Source: Streptomyces megasporus | Lineage (GTDB): Bacteria; Actinomycetota; Actinomycetes; Streptomycetales; Streptomycetaceae | Assembly (NCBI RefSeq): GCF_000718985.1 | Contig: NZ_JODL01000012.1 | Location: 62,001 to 126,000, forward strand | DNA: 64,000 nucleotides | Direction: 5' to 3' | In this document: piece after piece, positions 28,158-40,731 of the stretch | Numbering within the stretch: the first letter of the stretch is position 1 | Layout of the letters: the number at the start of each line of letters is the position of its first letter | Program-made: the position numbers and the translations under genes | The notes under the pieces: model-generated | Told to the model about the DNA's origin: nothing | What the model saw: only the letters and a program-made list of their open reading frames with translations | Database searches by the model: none

Positions 28158-30302
<2,145 letters not shown>

Positions 30303-30329
30303 CGACTCCGGCCGGTGCCCGGCTCCCGC

Positions 30330-30370
30330 GCTCCCGTCCCGCCACGGCCCGTCCGGGGCGGGACGGGAGC
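30330..30370 (+). terminator. terminator after parE
   Basis: 14-bp perfect stem, 30330-30343 with 30357-30370, 13-nt loop. Confidence 0.8.
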
Positions 30371-30499
30371 GTTCCCCGACGGCGTTCCCCAGGGGCGCGG
30401 CCTTCCCCGGCCCCGAGGAGCACCCTGAAACGTACGCTGAAAAGGGTGAAGAGTCCGGATTGACCCACGGGGGCGAGAAGGCTCTGCCCATCCTGAGGC

Positions 30500-30949
30500 A
30501 TGCGGATCGACGACCCCTGGTACGACGTCCTCGCCTCCGGCCGGCGCGAGCGACGTTACGGGCCCGCGATGTCCGGCCCGGAGCCTTCCGGCGCCGGGGC
30601 GGACGCGCCCACCGCCGGCCGCCTCGCCGCCCACCACGGCACCGCCTTCCGGGAGGCGCGCCGCCGGCGCCGCTCCGCCCTCCCCGTCGCCGCGGTTCTC
30701 CTGTGGTGCCTGGCGTGTCCGGTCGCCGTCGCAGTCGCCCCCGACCTGCTGGGACGCCCGCCGGCCGACGGACCGCTCACCGTGGGGCTGCTCGTCGGCA
30801 TCGCACAGCTCCCGGTCGCCCTCCTGGCGGGTCGGGCGTACACCCGGCCCGTACGACCGGAACGGGACGGGACGACGCTCGAACCGCGCCGGTGCGTCCG
30901 AGACCCGGACCGCCCGCGGCGGGGGAGACGGAGAGGAACAGGACGGTGA
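30500..30949 (+). CDS. DUF485-like small membrane protein
   Basis: 149 residues. A charged N-terminus (about 1-58, ending AAHHGTAFREARRRRR) precedes two hydrophobic spans, ALPVAAVLLWCLACPVAVAV (about 60-80) and LTVGLLVGIAQLPVALLAGR (about 93-112), then a basic tail. The two-span layout with LPVAAVLL, then GLLVGIAQ and a terminal AYTRP matches DUF485 proteins, which usually accompany solute:sodium symporters. None is adjacent here. The ATG at 30500 has only a weak ribosome site; ATG 30569 is an alternative. Confidence 0.65.
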   Translation: MRIDDPWYDVLASGRRERRYGPAMSGPEPSGAGADAPTAGRLAAHHGTAFREARRRRRSALPVAAVLLWCLACPVAVAVAPDLLGRPPADGPLTVGLLVGIAQLPVALLAGRAYTRPVRPERDGTTLEPRRCVRDPDRPRRGRRRGTGR

Positions 30950-31003
30950 CCCTCGGCCGCCGAACCTCGACCCCGCCGGCACCCTCCGAGGCGCCGGCGG
31001 GGC

Positions 31004-31906
31004 TCACAGCGGGACGATGGCCGTGACCGTCATCCGGGACTGGGGGGCGGGGTCGGCACCACAACTGGCGGGCAGGGGAGGGACATCGGCGTCCTCCACG
31101 ACCGTGACGCGCCAGGAACGGCCGTCGAGACGGGTCACCGTGACGCTCCACTCCGGAGCGGCCCCCTCGGTGGCGGAGACGGTCAGGGCGTCGGCGCCCG
31201 TCTCGCCCGTCAGCTCGCGGACGGCCAGGTCGGCCGCCTGCCCCGGCCGCCCCCAGGCCGAGCGGCCCCGGCAGCCGGTGGTGACGACGCGGCCGTGACG
31301 CACGCCGTCCAGGACGTCCTTGACGGCATGGCCCCCCAGCCGGCCGTACGTGTAGCCGTGGGGCAGGGTCAGCAGCGTGGGGGCGAAGCGGTGACCGCCG
31401 AGGTGGGTGATCTCCCACACCTCGCCGGCGTCGGAGGCGACGAGTTCGGCGGCCAGCGGACGGCCGAGCAGGGCGCAGCAGCGGTCGCGCCTGCCGTTGG
31501 TGCACACCAGGGCGAGGGGGTCGCCGGTGTACGGCTCCCACACTCCGCCGTGGTCCCCCTCGCCGAGGGCGGCCATGTCCAGGTCGCGGAGCACCTCCGG
31601 GTCGGAGAGCACTCCGGTGCGCACCCAGGAACGGCCCGGGAGGGTGTGGGCGAGGTAGACGCGGTGACGGGAGGGGCCGTGGTGGTCCGGGTGACGGCCG
31701 GGGCGGCGGATCAACGCGACCCGCACCCCGGTGCCGGCGGCGGCCTCCTCCAGCGCGCGGCCGAGGTCCGGGTCGAGCCGGCTGTGGCCGAGGGCCTTGG
31801 CGCCCCACGGCCCGGGCTGTTCGACGAGCAGCCAGGTCCGGGCCGTCGCGGCGGTGGCCGCGAGGGGTTCGGACAGGGCCCGAGAGGCTGCCGAGCAGGT
31901 ACTCAC
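31004..31906 (-). CDS. sucrase/ferredoxin-like (thioredoxin-fold 2Fe-2S) protein
   Basis: 300 residues from GTG 31906, directly against an iron box. The family has a thioredoxin-like fold with cysteines for a 2Fe-2S cluster. Visible cysteines are in MSTCSAAS, in CTNGRRDRCCALLGRP (about 145-160) and in VTTGCRGRSAWG. ITHLGGHRFAPTLLTLPHGYTYGRL is also a family signature (key part GGHRFAPT). The C-terminal 90 residues form an extra beta-rich domain. Control by iron suggests electron transfer in iron uptake or sparing. The name sucrase is historical; no sugar activity is implied. Confidence 0.85.
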   Translation of the reverse strand: MSTCSAASRALSEPLAATAATARTWLLVEQPGPWGAKALGHSRLDPDLGRALEEAAAGTGVRVALIRRPGRHPDHHGPSRHRVYLAHTLPGRSWVRTGVLSDPEVLRDLDMAALGEGDHGGVWEPYTGDPLALVCTNGRRDRCCALLGRPLAAELVASDAGEVWEITHLGGHRFAPTLLTLPHGYTYGRLGGHAVKDVLDGVRHGRVVTTGCRGRSAWGRPGQAADLAVRELTGETGADALTVSATEGAAPEWSVTVTRLDGRSWRVTVVEDADVPPLPASCGADPAPQSRMTVTAIVPL

Positions 31907-31925
31907 ACAGGTGAGCCTAACCTCT
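31907..31925 (-). promoter_or_regulatory. iron box (DmdR/IdeR-type operator)
   Basis: Minus strand AGAGGTTAGGCTCACCTGT matches 15 of 19 bases of the Streptomyces DmdR1 box TTAGGTTAGGCTCACCTAA, including the whole core. It touches the start codon of the sucrase/ferredoxin-like gene, so iron-loaded repressor would block it. Confidence 0.85.
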
Positions 31926-32039
31926 GCCGTCCCGGGCGGCCTGTCGGGGCACCCGGCCGCGTCGGACCGGACATCGGGCCGTCGACTACGATCAGCAGCC
32001 GTTCCACGGCACTGCCACCGGCACGATGGAGGCGCGAGC

Positions 32040-33086
32040 TTGGCCAGGAAGCGGATCCCGGTCGTCGTCCTGGCGGGATTCCTGGGATCGGGGAAGACCA
32101 CCCTGCTCAACCACCTCCTCTCCCACAACGGGGGCAGCCGGATCGGTGTGATCGTCAACGACTTCGGCAGCATCGAGATCGACGCCATGGCGGTGGCCGG
32201 GCAGGTCGACTCGATGGTCTCCCTGGGCAACGGCTGCCTGTGCTGCGCCGTCGACACCAGTGACCTGGACGAGATGCTGACCCGGCTCACCCGCCCCTCG
32301 GCGCGCATCGACGTCATCGTCGTCGAGGCCAGCGGCCTGGCCGAGCCGGAGACACTGGTGCGGATGATCCTCGCCGGCACCGACGAGCGCGCCGTCTACG
32401 GCGGGCTGGTGGAGGTCGTCGACGCCGCCGAGTTCGAGGCCACCAGGGCCAGGCACCCGGAGATCGAGCGGCACGTCGCCCTGGCCGATCTGGTGGTGCT
32501 CAACAAGGCCGACCGCGTCGGGGAGGCCGAACTGGGGGCCCTCACGGAGGAACTGCGGAGGCTGGGCGGCGGAACGCCCGTCGTCCCCGCCGTCCACGGG
32601 CGTGTCGATCCGGAACTGCTCTTCGACCCACGCCCCCGGGAGGAGACGGCGGAGGCGGCGCGACAGCTCTCCTTCGAGGACGTGTGGGCCGAACTCCGGG
32701 CGCGGGAGGACGACGGGCACGACACCCACCTGCACGCCGCCTACGAGAGCGTGGAGTTCGCCACCGACGAGCCCGTCGACCCGCGCCGGTTCATGGAGTT
32801 CCTCGACGACAGACCCGACGGCCTGTACCGGATCAAGGGTTTCGTCCACTTCGGCGTGCCCGGCCATCGGCAGAAGTTCACGGTGCACGCGGTCGGCCGC
32901 TTCCTGCGCTTCACCCCCGGGCCGTGGGGGCGCGGCGAACCGCGCGCGACACGGCTCGTGTTGATCGGCTCCGGCATCGACGCCGGGGCCGTCCGTGAGG
33001 AGCTGGCGGCCTGCGTGGGGACCGGTGCGTCGGAGCCGGCCGATTCCTCCGCCATGTGGGGCGTCCTGCGCTACGCCCGCCCCTGA
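32040..33086 (+). CDS. CobW/COG0523-type metallochaperone GTPase
   Basis: 348 residues. The start is TTG 32040: GGAGG ends 7 bases before it, and the conserved protein starts at once (ARKRIPVVVLAGFLGSGKTT). The Walker A GFLGSGKTT is at about 12-20, the metal-binding GCLCC near 65, Walker B/EASGLAEP near 95 and the guanine motif NKAD near 155. The C-terminal CobW_C domain (YRIKGFVHFGVPGHRQKFTVHAV, key part RIKGFVHF) is intact. Such GTPases insert or traffic zinc, cobalt or other metals. No Zur box was seen. It is divergent from the iron-box gene, 133 bases away. Confidence 0.9.
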   Translation: MARKRIPVVVLAGFLGSGKTTLLNHLLSHNGGSRIGVIVNDFGSIEIDAMAVAGQVDSMVSLGNGCLCCAVDTSDLDEMLTRLTRPSARIDVIVVEASGLAEPETLVRMILAGTDERAVYGGLVEVVDAAEFEATRARHPEIERHVALADLVVLNKADRVGEAELGALTEELRRLGGGTPVVPAVHGRVDPELLFDPRPREETAEAARQLSFEDVWAELRAREDDGHDTHLHAAYESVEFATDEPVDPRRFMEFLDDRPDGLYRIKGFVHFGVPGHRQKFTVHAVGRFLRFTPGPWGRGEPRATRLVLIGSGIDAGAVREELAACVGTGASEPADSSAMWGVLRYARP

Positions 33087-33126
33087 GCCGAGGCGGACGG
33101 CGCCGGGGAAGGCGCCGGGACGGGAC

Positions 33127-33161
33127 GCGGGGCCTCGCCGCGCACCGCGACGAGGCCCCGC
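33127..33161. terminator. terminator between the CobW-type gene and parC
   Basis: 11-bp stem, 33127-33137 with 33151-33161, between convergent genes. Confidence 0.75.
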
Positions 33162-33180
33162 CGGAGAACCGTTCGGACCG

Positions 33181-35628
<2,448 letters not shown>

Positions 35629-35860
35629 CGCGGCTGCGACTCCTTCTTGCGTACTGCTTCTCGCTGGTGCGGGCTGTGCCCGCTCCCGCCGGGAGGGACG
35701 GAACGCGGACGTTGACCATTGTGGACCTCGGCACCGACAGCCGGATCCCCGCCCCGAACCGTACGGGAACTTCGCGCTTTGTCTGACCGCTTGCATACAG
35801 TGACCACACACGCGTTGTGAGAACGCGGTCCGCGATCGCGATCGAAGGGACTCCCTGCCC

Positions 35861-37246
35861 ATGGGTCACACGGCCACGCCTCCGCCCACCGCCGGCGGCC
35901 TGACAGCGACCGAGCACCGCCTGTCCAACGGCCTGCGCGTGGTGCTCTCCGAGGACCACCTGACGCCGGTCGCCGCGGTGTGCCTCTGGTACGACGTCGG
36001 TTCCCGCCACGAGGTCGAGGGCCGCACCGGCCTGGCGCACCTCTTCGAACACCTGATGTTCCAGGGGTCCGCACAGGTGAAGGGGAACGGCCACTTCGAG
36101 CTCGTGCAGGGCGCCGGCGGCTCGTTGAACGGCACCACCAGCTTCGAACGCACCAACTACTTCGAGACCATGCCCGCCCACCAACTGGAGCTGGCGCTGT
36201 GGCTGGAGGCGGACCGCATGGGCTCGCTGCTGGCCGCCCTGGACGAGGAGTCCATGGAGAACCAGCGCGACGTGGTGAAGAACGAGCGCCGCCAGCGGTA
36301 CGACAACGTGCCCTACGGCACGGCCTTCGAGAAGCTGACGGCGATGGCCTATCCCGAGGGCCACCCGTACCACCACACCCCGATCGGCTCCATGGCCGAC
36401 CTGGACGCGGCCTCCCTGGAGGACGCGCGGGACTTCTTCCGCACCTACTACGCGCCGAACAACGCCGTCCTGGCGGTCGTCGGCGACATCGATCCCGAGC
36501 AGACGCTGGCCTGGATCGAGAAGTACTTCGGGTCCATCCCCTCCCACGACGCGAAGCGACCGCCGCGCGACGGCACGCTGCCGGACGTCATCGGCGAGGA
36601 GATCAAGCAGATCGTGCGCGAGGAGGTGCCCTCCCGGGCGCTGATGGCCGCCTACCGGCTGCCGCACGACGGCACCCGCGAGGCGGATGCCGCCGACCTG
36701 GCGCTGACCGTGCTCGGCGGCGGCGAGTCCTCCCGTCTGCACAACCGCCTGGTCCGCCGCGACCGCACCGCCGTCGCCGCGGGCTTCGGCATGCTGCGGC
36801 TGGCGGGTGCGCCCTCGATGGGGTGGCTGGACGTCAAGGCGTCGGGAGACGCCGAGGTCGCCGACATCGAGCGGGCCGTCGACGAGGAGCTGGCCCGCTT
36901 CGCCTCCGAGGGCCCGACGCCAAAGGAGATGGAGCGGGCCCAGGCCCTGCTGGAGCGCGAGTGGCTGGACCGGCTGGCCACGGTCGGCGGTCGCGCCGAC
37001 GAACTGTGCCGGTACGCCGTGCTGTTCGGCGACCCCCAGCTCGCCCTGACCGCGGTGGAGCGCGTGTTGCAGGTCACCGCCGACGAGGTCCGGGAGGTGG
37101 CCGCGGCCCGGCTGCGCCCCGACAACCGCGCGGTGCTGATCTACGAGCCCACCGGGACGACCGCCCCCGACACCGCGGCCGAGGTCGCCGACGGTGCCAC
37201 CGTCTCCGACACCGCCACCGACGACGACCAGGAGGCCGCTCAGTGA
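35861..37246 (+). CDS. M16-family zinc metallopeptidase, catalytic subunit
   Basis: 461 residues. The inverted zinc motif HxxEH is present as HLFEH (His60, Glu63, His64), with the downstream Glu in [10 protein letters not shown] (about 140), so the enzyme should be active. Substrates of bacterial M16 peptidases include peptides and processed leader sequences. The first half of the pair has the catalytic site, and the second gene supplies the partner half, as in mitochondrial processing peptidase. The stop overlaps the next start by 4 bases. The C-terminal 30 residues are acidic. Confidence 0.92.
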   Translation: MGHTATPPPTAGGLTATEHRLSNGLRVVLSEDHLTPVAAVCLWYDVGSRHEVEGRTGLAHLFEHLMFQGSAQVKGNGHFELVQGAGGSLNGTTSFERTNYFETMPAHQLELALWLEADRMGSLLAALDEESMENQRDVVKNERRQRYDNVPYGTAFEKLTAMAYPEGHPYHHTPIGSMADLDAASLEDARDFFRTYYAPNNAVLAVVGDIDPEQTLAWIEKYFGSIPSHDAKRPPRDGTLPDVIGEEIKQIVREEVPSRALMAAYRLPHDGTREADAADLALTVLGGGESSRLHNRLVRRDRTAVAAGFGMLRLAGAPSMGWLDVKASGDAEVADIERAVDEELARFASEGPTPKEMERAQALLEREWLDRLATVGGRADELCRYAVLFGDPQLALTAVERVLQVTADEVREVAAARLRPDNRAVLIYEPTGTTAPDTAAEVADGATVSDTATDDDQEAAQ

Positions 37247-38661
37247 GCGACGCCACTGCCCACTCCCCCGACCAGCCCCGAAACGGCGTCTCGATGGAGT
37301 TCCACCCCCAGCCCCGCGGCGGGCAGCCCAAGCCGTGGGCGTTCCCGGCCCCCGAGCGCGGCGAGCTGCCCAACGGCCTGACGGTGCTGCGCTGCCACCG
37401 TCCCGGCCAGAAGGTCGTCGCGGTGGAGATCAACCTCCTCGCGCCGCTGGACGCCGAGCCCCGGCAGCAGGAGGGCGTGGCCGCGATCATGGCCCGCGCG
37501 TTCAGCGAGGGCACCGATCGGCACAGTGCCGAGGAGTTCTCCGCCGAGCTGGAGCGCTGCGGCGCCACCCTGGACGCGCACGCCGACCACCCCGGGATCC
37601 GGGTCTCCCTGGAGGTCCCGGCCTCCCGGCTGACCAAGGCCCTCGGCCTGCTCTCCGACGCGCTCCGTGCCCCGGCCTTTCCGGAGAGCGAGATCGAGCG
37701 GTTGGTGCGCAACCGCCTGGACGAGATCCCGCACGAGCTGGCCAACCCGGCTCGCCGGGCGGCCATCGCGCTCTCCGACGAGCTGTTCCCGGACGTCTCC
37801 CGGCTCTCCCGTCCCCGTCAGGGCGCCGAGAAGACCATCGAACGCATCGACGCCGCGGCCGTGCGCGCCTTCTACGAGGCGCACGTGAGGCCCTCGACGG
37901 CCACGGCCGTGGTGGTCGGCGACTTCACCGGGGTGGATCTGGACAAGGCCCTCGCCGACACCCTCGGTACCTGGACCGGCGCCGTCGGCGAGGAACGGCC
38001 CATGCCGCCGATCACGGCGGACGACAGCGGCCGGGTGATCATCGTGGACCGCCCCGGCTCGGTGCAGACCCAGCTCCTCATCGGCCGGATCGGCCCCGAC
38101 CGGCACGACCGCGTGTGGCCCGCCCAGGTGCTCGGCACGTACTGCCTGGGCGGCACGCTGACCTCCCGCCTGGACCGGGTGCTGCGCGAGGAGAAGGGCT
38201 ACACCTACGGCGTGCGCGCCTTCGGCCAGGTGCTGCGTTCGGCTCCCGACGGCACGGGCGCCTCCCTGCTGGCCATCAACGGCTCGGTGGCCACCGACGT
38301 GACGGGGCCCGCGCTGGCCGACCTGTGGCAGGTGCTGCGCACCCTGGCCGAGGAGGGCCTCACCGACGCCGAGCGGGACGCGGCCGTGCAGAACCTGGTG
38401 GGCGTCGCCCCGCTGCGGTACGAGACGGCGGCGGCCGTGGCGGGCACCCTCGCCGACCAGGTGGAGCAGTACCTGCCCGACGACTACCAGGCGCGGCTGT
38501 ACGCCCGTCTCGCCGAGACCGGCACCGTGGAGGCGACGGCGGCGGTCGTCGCCGCGTTCCCGGCCGACCGTCTGGTGACGGTCCTGGTGGGAGACGCGTC
38601 ACAGATCGCCGACCCGGTGCGGGATCTGGGCATCGGAGAGGTGACGGTCGTCACGGACTGA
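37243..38661 (+). CDS. M16-family peptidase partner subunit, zinc motif lost
   Basis: 472 residues from GTG 37243, overlapping the upstream stop by 4 bases, with AGGAGG 7 bases before. It has the M16 fold (NGLTVLRCHRPGQKVVAVEI, later RLDRVLREEKGYTYGVRAF), but where the HxxEH motif should be it reads GVAAIMARAFSEG, so it cannot bind zinc. It is expected to form a heterodimer with the upstream gene product. The last codons (EVTVVTD) contain the first of the five palindromes. Confidence 0.9.
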   Translation: MSDATAHSPDQPRNGVSMEFHPQPRGGQPKPWAFPAPERGELPNGLTVLRCHRPGQKVVAVEINLLAPLDAEPRQQEGVAAIMARAFSEGTDRHSAEEFSAELERCGATLDAHADHPGIRVSLEVPASRLTKALGLLSDALRAPAFPESEIERLVRNRLDEIPHELANPARRAAIALSDELFPDVSRLSRPRQGAEKTIERIDAAAVRAFYEAHVRPSTATAVVVGDFTGVDLDKALADTLGTWTGAVGEERPMPPITADDSGRVIIVDRPGSVQTQLLIGRIGPDRHDRVWPAQVLGTYCLGGTLTSRLDRVLREEKGYTYGVRAFGQVLRSAPDGTGASLLAINGSVATDVTGPALADLWQVLRTLAEEGLTDAERDAAVQNLVGVAPLRYETAAAVAGTLADQVEQYLPDDYQARLYARLAETGTVEATAAVVAAFPADRLVTVLVGDASQIADPVRDLGIGEVTVVTD

Positions 38662-38807
38662 GTGAGGGTTCGAGGGCTTGAGAGTGACGGTCGTCACGTC
38701 CGGCGGGGAGCCCCGACGCATCCGGGAGTGACGGCCGTCACGGCTCCAAGAGGGGTGTGGCGCACCGGAGGTGATGGTCGCCACCCCCGGTGCGTGGCGA
38801 CCGTCAC
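38641..38807. repeat. array of five 14-bp palindromes, GTGACGGTCGTCAC-like
   Basis: Units at 38641-38654, 38684-38697, 38728-38741, 38771-38784 and 38794-38807. Start-to-start distances are 43, 44, 43 and 23 bases, or roughly 4, 4, 4 and 2 DNA turns. Each unit fits GTG-N6-GNCAC, the pattern reported for Streptomyces Crp. Unit 3 is a perfect palindrome. Units 4 and 5 also pair with each other (38776-38784 with 38794-38802). Unit 1 is inside the gene end, the rest in the 3' UTR before the terminator. Confidence 0.8.
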
Positions 38808-38837
38808 ACACCGACGAACCACAACCCTCAGAGCAAC

Positions 38838-38874
38838 AAAGGCCCTTGGTGTGCTTGTCACACCAAGGGCCTTT
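38838..38874 (+). terminator. terminator of the M16 operon
   Basis: 16-bp perfect stem, 38838-38853 with 38859-38874, loop of 5. It starts with AAA and ends in TTT, close to a classical intrinsic terminator. Confidence 0.9.
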
Positions 38875-39009
38875 CGTGTGAGCGGATTGGCGCTTCCGAT
38901 GGAAGCTTTATGTGGCATGGGATACAAAACGCCCGATTTGTTTGCCTGCTCAAACGCGGCCGTTTAGCTTCGAACCCGCTGGCCGTCAGAAGCGCCCACG
39001 TCCGTGGCC

Positions 39010-39172
39010 GCCGGCCCGCGCATCGCCGAGTCCCCCGTCTGGGGGAGCCGGGGACCCGCCCTCCGCCCTCAGTGCGCGAGGGGTCCATCCCACCGGGGTG
39101 AATCGAGCCGAGTGCTCGTAGGAGACCTTCCTGCTCCGAACCCGTCAGCTAACCCGGTAGGCGACACGGAAG
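39010..39172 (+). promoter_or_regulatory. ydaO-type c-di-AMP riboswitch
   Basis: The 3' signature GAACCCGTCAGCTAACCC and then GGTAGGCG (39138-39163) is the hallmark of ydaO/yuaA riboswitches. GGGGAGCCGGGGACCC (39041-39056) and GGGGTGAATC (39095-39104) fit the internal core. CGCC (39024-39027) can pair with GGCG (39160-39163) as stem P1. In Streptomyces this class controls cell-wall hydrolase genes by c-di-AMP, and such a gene begins 18 nt later. Confidence 0.9.
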
Positions 39173-39190
39173 GAAAGGAGCACGCCGCTC

Positions 39191-40066
39191 ATGGCGTTCA
39201 CCCGTGCCACCGAGAAGCTCACCGAGAAGGTCACCACCTTCACCGGGAAGCTCACCGAGAAGCACCGGCTCTCCGGCCGTGCCGTCCGTTCGGGCGCCGG
39301 CCTGCTGGGAGCCGCCACCCTCGCCGCCACCGGCGTGGTGGGCACCATCGCCACCCCCGCCGTCGCCGCCTCGGGCGACACCCAGAAGACCTACGCCCTG
39401 GGCTTCGCGCAGGCGATGGCCGTCGGCGACACGATCGCCGACGACGTCCGGGCCCAGGCCGAGGCCCAGCAGCGCGCGGCCGACGCCTCGCGTGAGAAGG
39501 CCGAGGCGATCGCGGCCGACAAGGCCGCGAAGGCCGAGAAGGTCGAGAAGGAGCGCGCGGCCGAGCGCAAGGCGGCCGAGGAGCGCAAGGCGGCCGAGGC
39601 ACGCAAGGCGGCCGAGGAGCGCCGCGCCGAGCGGACCGCCGAGCGCCGTGCGGCGAGCGGTTACGTCGACCCGGTCGCGGGTGTGAACACCACCACCCTG
39701 TACAAGCAGGCCGGCGCCTCCTGGTCCTCCGGCACGCACAGCGGCGTCGACTTCGCCGCCGCCACCGGCACCCCCGTGCGGTCCGTGGGCCCGGGCACCG
39801 TGGTGACCGTCGGCTGGGGCGGCGCGTACGGCAACCAGGTCGTCGTCCGCCACGACGACGGCCGCTACACCCAGTACGCCCACCTGTCCGCCACGAGCGT
39901 GAGCCCTGGCCAGCGGGTCGACGGCGGCCGGCAGATCGGCGCGGTCGGCTCCACCGGCAACAGCACCGGCCCGCACCTGCACTTCGAGGCCCGCACCGGC
40001 GCCTACTACGGCTCCGACATCGACCCGGCCGCGTACCTGGCCTCCAAGGGCGTCGACATCCGCTGA
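39191..40066 (+). CDS. secreted M23 (LytM) cell-wall peptidase
   Basis: 291 residues. A long N-terminal region (about 1-60, with TATPAVAA at the likely cleavage site) directs secretion. An Ala/Glu/Lys/Arg-rich coiled coil (about 85-155) is followed by the LytM domain with zinc ligands in HSGVDFAA and in GPHLHFE, plus HDDGRYTQYAHLS. It should cleave peptidoglycan cross-bridges in the cell wall. It lies 18 nt behind the c-di-AMP riboswitch, and AAGGAG is about 10 bases before ATG 39191. Expression is likely reduced when c-di-AMP is high. Confidence 0.93.
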   Translation: MAFTRATEKLTEKVTTFTGKLTEKHRLSGRAVRSGAGLLGAATLAATGVVGTIATPAVAASGDTQKTYALGFAQAMAVGDTIADDVRAQAEAQQRAADASREKAEAIAADKAAKAEKVEKERAAERKAAEERKAAEARKAAEERRAERTAERRAASGYVDPVAGVNTTTLYKQAGASWSSGTHSGVDFAAATGTPVRSVGPGTVVTVGWGGAYGNQVVVRHDDGRYTQYAHLSATSVSPGQRVDGGRQIGAVGSTGNSTGPHLHFEARTGAYYGSDIDPAAYLASKGVDIR

Positions 40067-40113
40067 CCCCGGACGGCGCCCGTGAGCCCCACGGACGCGT
40101 CCACGGAGAACGA

Positions 40114-40143
40114 ACGCCCCCGGCCGCGCATGGCCGGGGGCGT
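40114..40143 (+). terminator. terminator of the M23 gene
   Basis: 12-bp perfect stem, 40114-40125 with 40132-40143, 6-nt loop. Confidence 0.8.
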
Positions 40144-40168
40144 CTCCGCGTCCGTCGCTCACCGGTCG

Positions 40169-40209
40169 CGTCGACGGTGGTGGAGCGCACCGCTCCACCA
40201 CCGTCGACG
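40169..40209. terminator. 19-bp hairpin between the M23 gene and ptsH
   Basis: 40169-40187 pairs perfectly with 40191-40209, 3-nt loop, between convergent genes. It probably serves both strands. Confidence 0.8.
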
Positions 40210-40242
40210 GATTTTCCGGTCCCTCTCTCGGTCTCCTGTGCC

Positions 40243-40524
40243 TCAGACGGTCTCCGGAAGCTCCTCGAGCCCCTCGGAGACCAGCTTCGCCAGGCGGTCC
40301 AGGGCGTCCTCGGCGTTCTCGGCCCCGGAGGCCAGCACGACCTCCTCGCCGCCCTCCACTCCCAGCGCCAGCACCGAGAGCATCGACGCGGCGTTGACGG
40401 GCTCGCCTCCGGGCCTGGCCACGGTGAGGGGGACACCGGACGCGGTCGCGGCGCGGACGAAGATCGCGGCGGGACGGGCGTGCAGGCCCTCGGCCCAGCC
40501 GACGGTGACGCGGCGCTCAGCCAT
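40243..40524 (-). CDS. ptsH: HPr, phosphocarrier protein of the PTS
   Basis: 93 residues from ATG 40524, with GAAGGA upstream. It receives phosphate from enzyme I on His15 (GLHARPA) and passes it to sugar-specific EIIA units. The regulatory site Ser47 lies in NAASMLS. The fold region GVEGGEEVVLASGAENAEDAL is complete. The gene is single here; ptsI and crr are not in the window. Divergent from the acetyltransferase fusion gene, with a 12-base tandem repeat in the gap. Confidence 0.95.
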   Translation of the reverse strand: MAERRVTVGWAEGLHARPAAIFVRAATASGVPLTVARPGGEPVNAASMLSVLALGVEGGEEVVLASGAENAEDALDRLAKLVSEGLEELPETV

Positions 40525-40607
40525 GTGTCGTTCCTTCGGGTCGGAGCAACTGTCCCGACCAGCTTTGCACACGGGAAGGTCGGGTCCGGGCAAGGGCCGC
40601 CTCGGCC

Positions 40608-40655
40608 TGTTCTCCCGGTTGTTCCCCCGACTGTTTCCTCGACCGTTCTCCCGGG
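40608..40655. repeat. four 12-bp tandem repeats in the ptsH upstream gap
   Basis: Consecutive units TGTTCTCCCGGT, TGTTCCCCCGAC, TGTTTCCTCGAC and CGTTCTCCCGGG with no gaps. They lie 84-131 bases upstream of ptsH and end 77 bases before the divergent gene. Confidence 0.7.
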
Positions 40656-40719
40656 CGAGCCGATCCCCTCGTGCCCCGGAACGTTGCCGCCGGGGGCCGC
40701 GGACCGGAACGCCGGTGAC

Positions 40720-40725
40720 TAGGCT
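40720..40725 (+). promoter_or_regulatory. -10 element TAGGCT for a leaderless gene
   Basis: TAGGCT is 6 nt before ATG 40732; no ribosome binding site is seen. Confidence 0.55.
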
Positions 40726-40731
40726 GACCCC

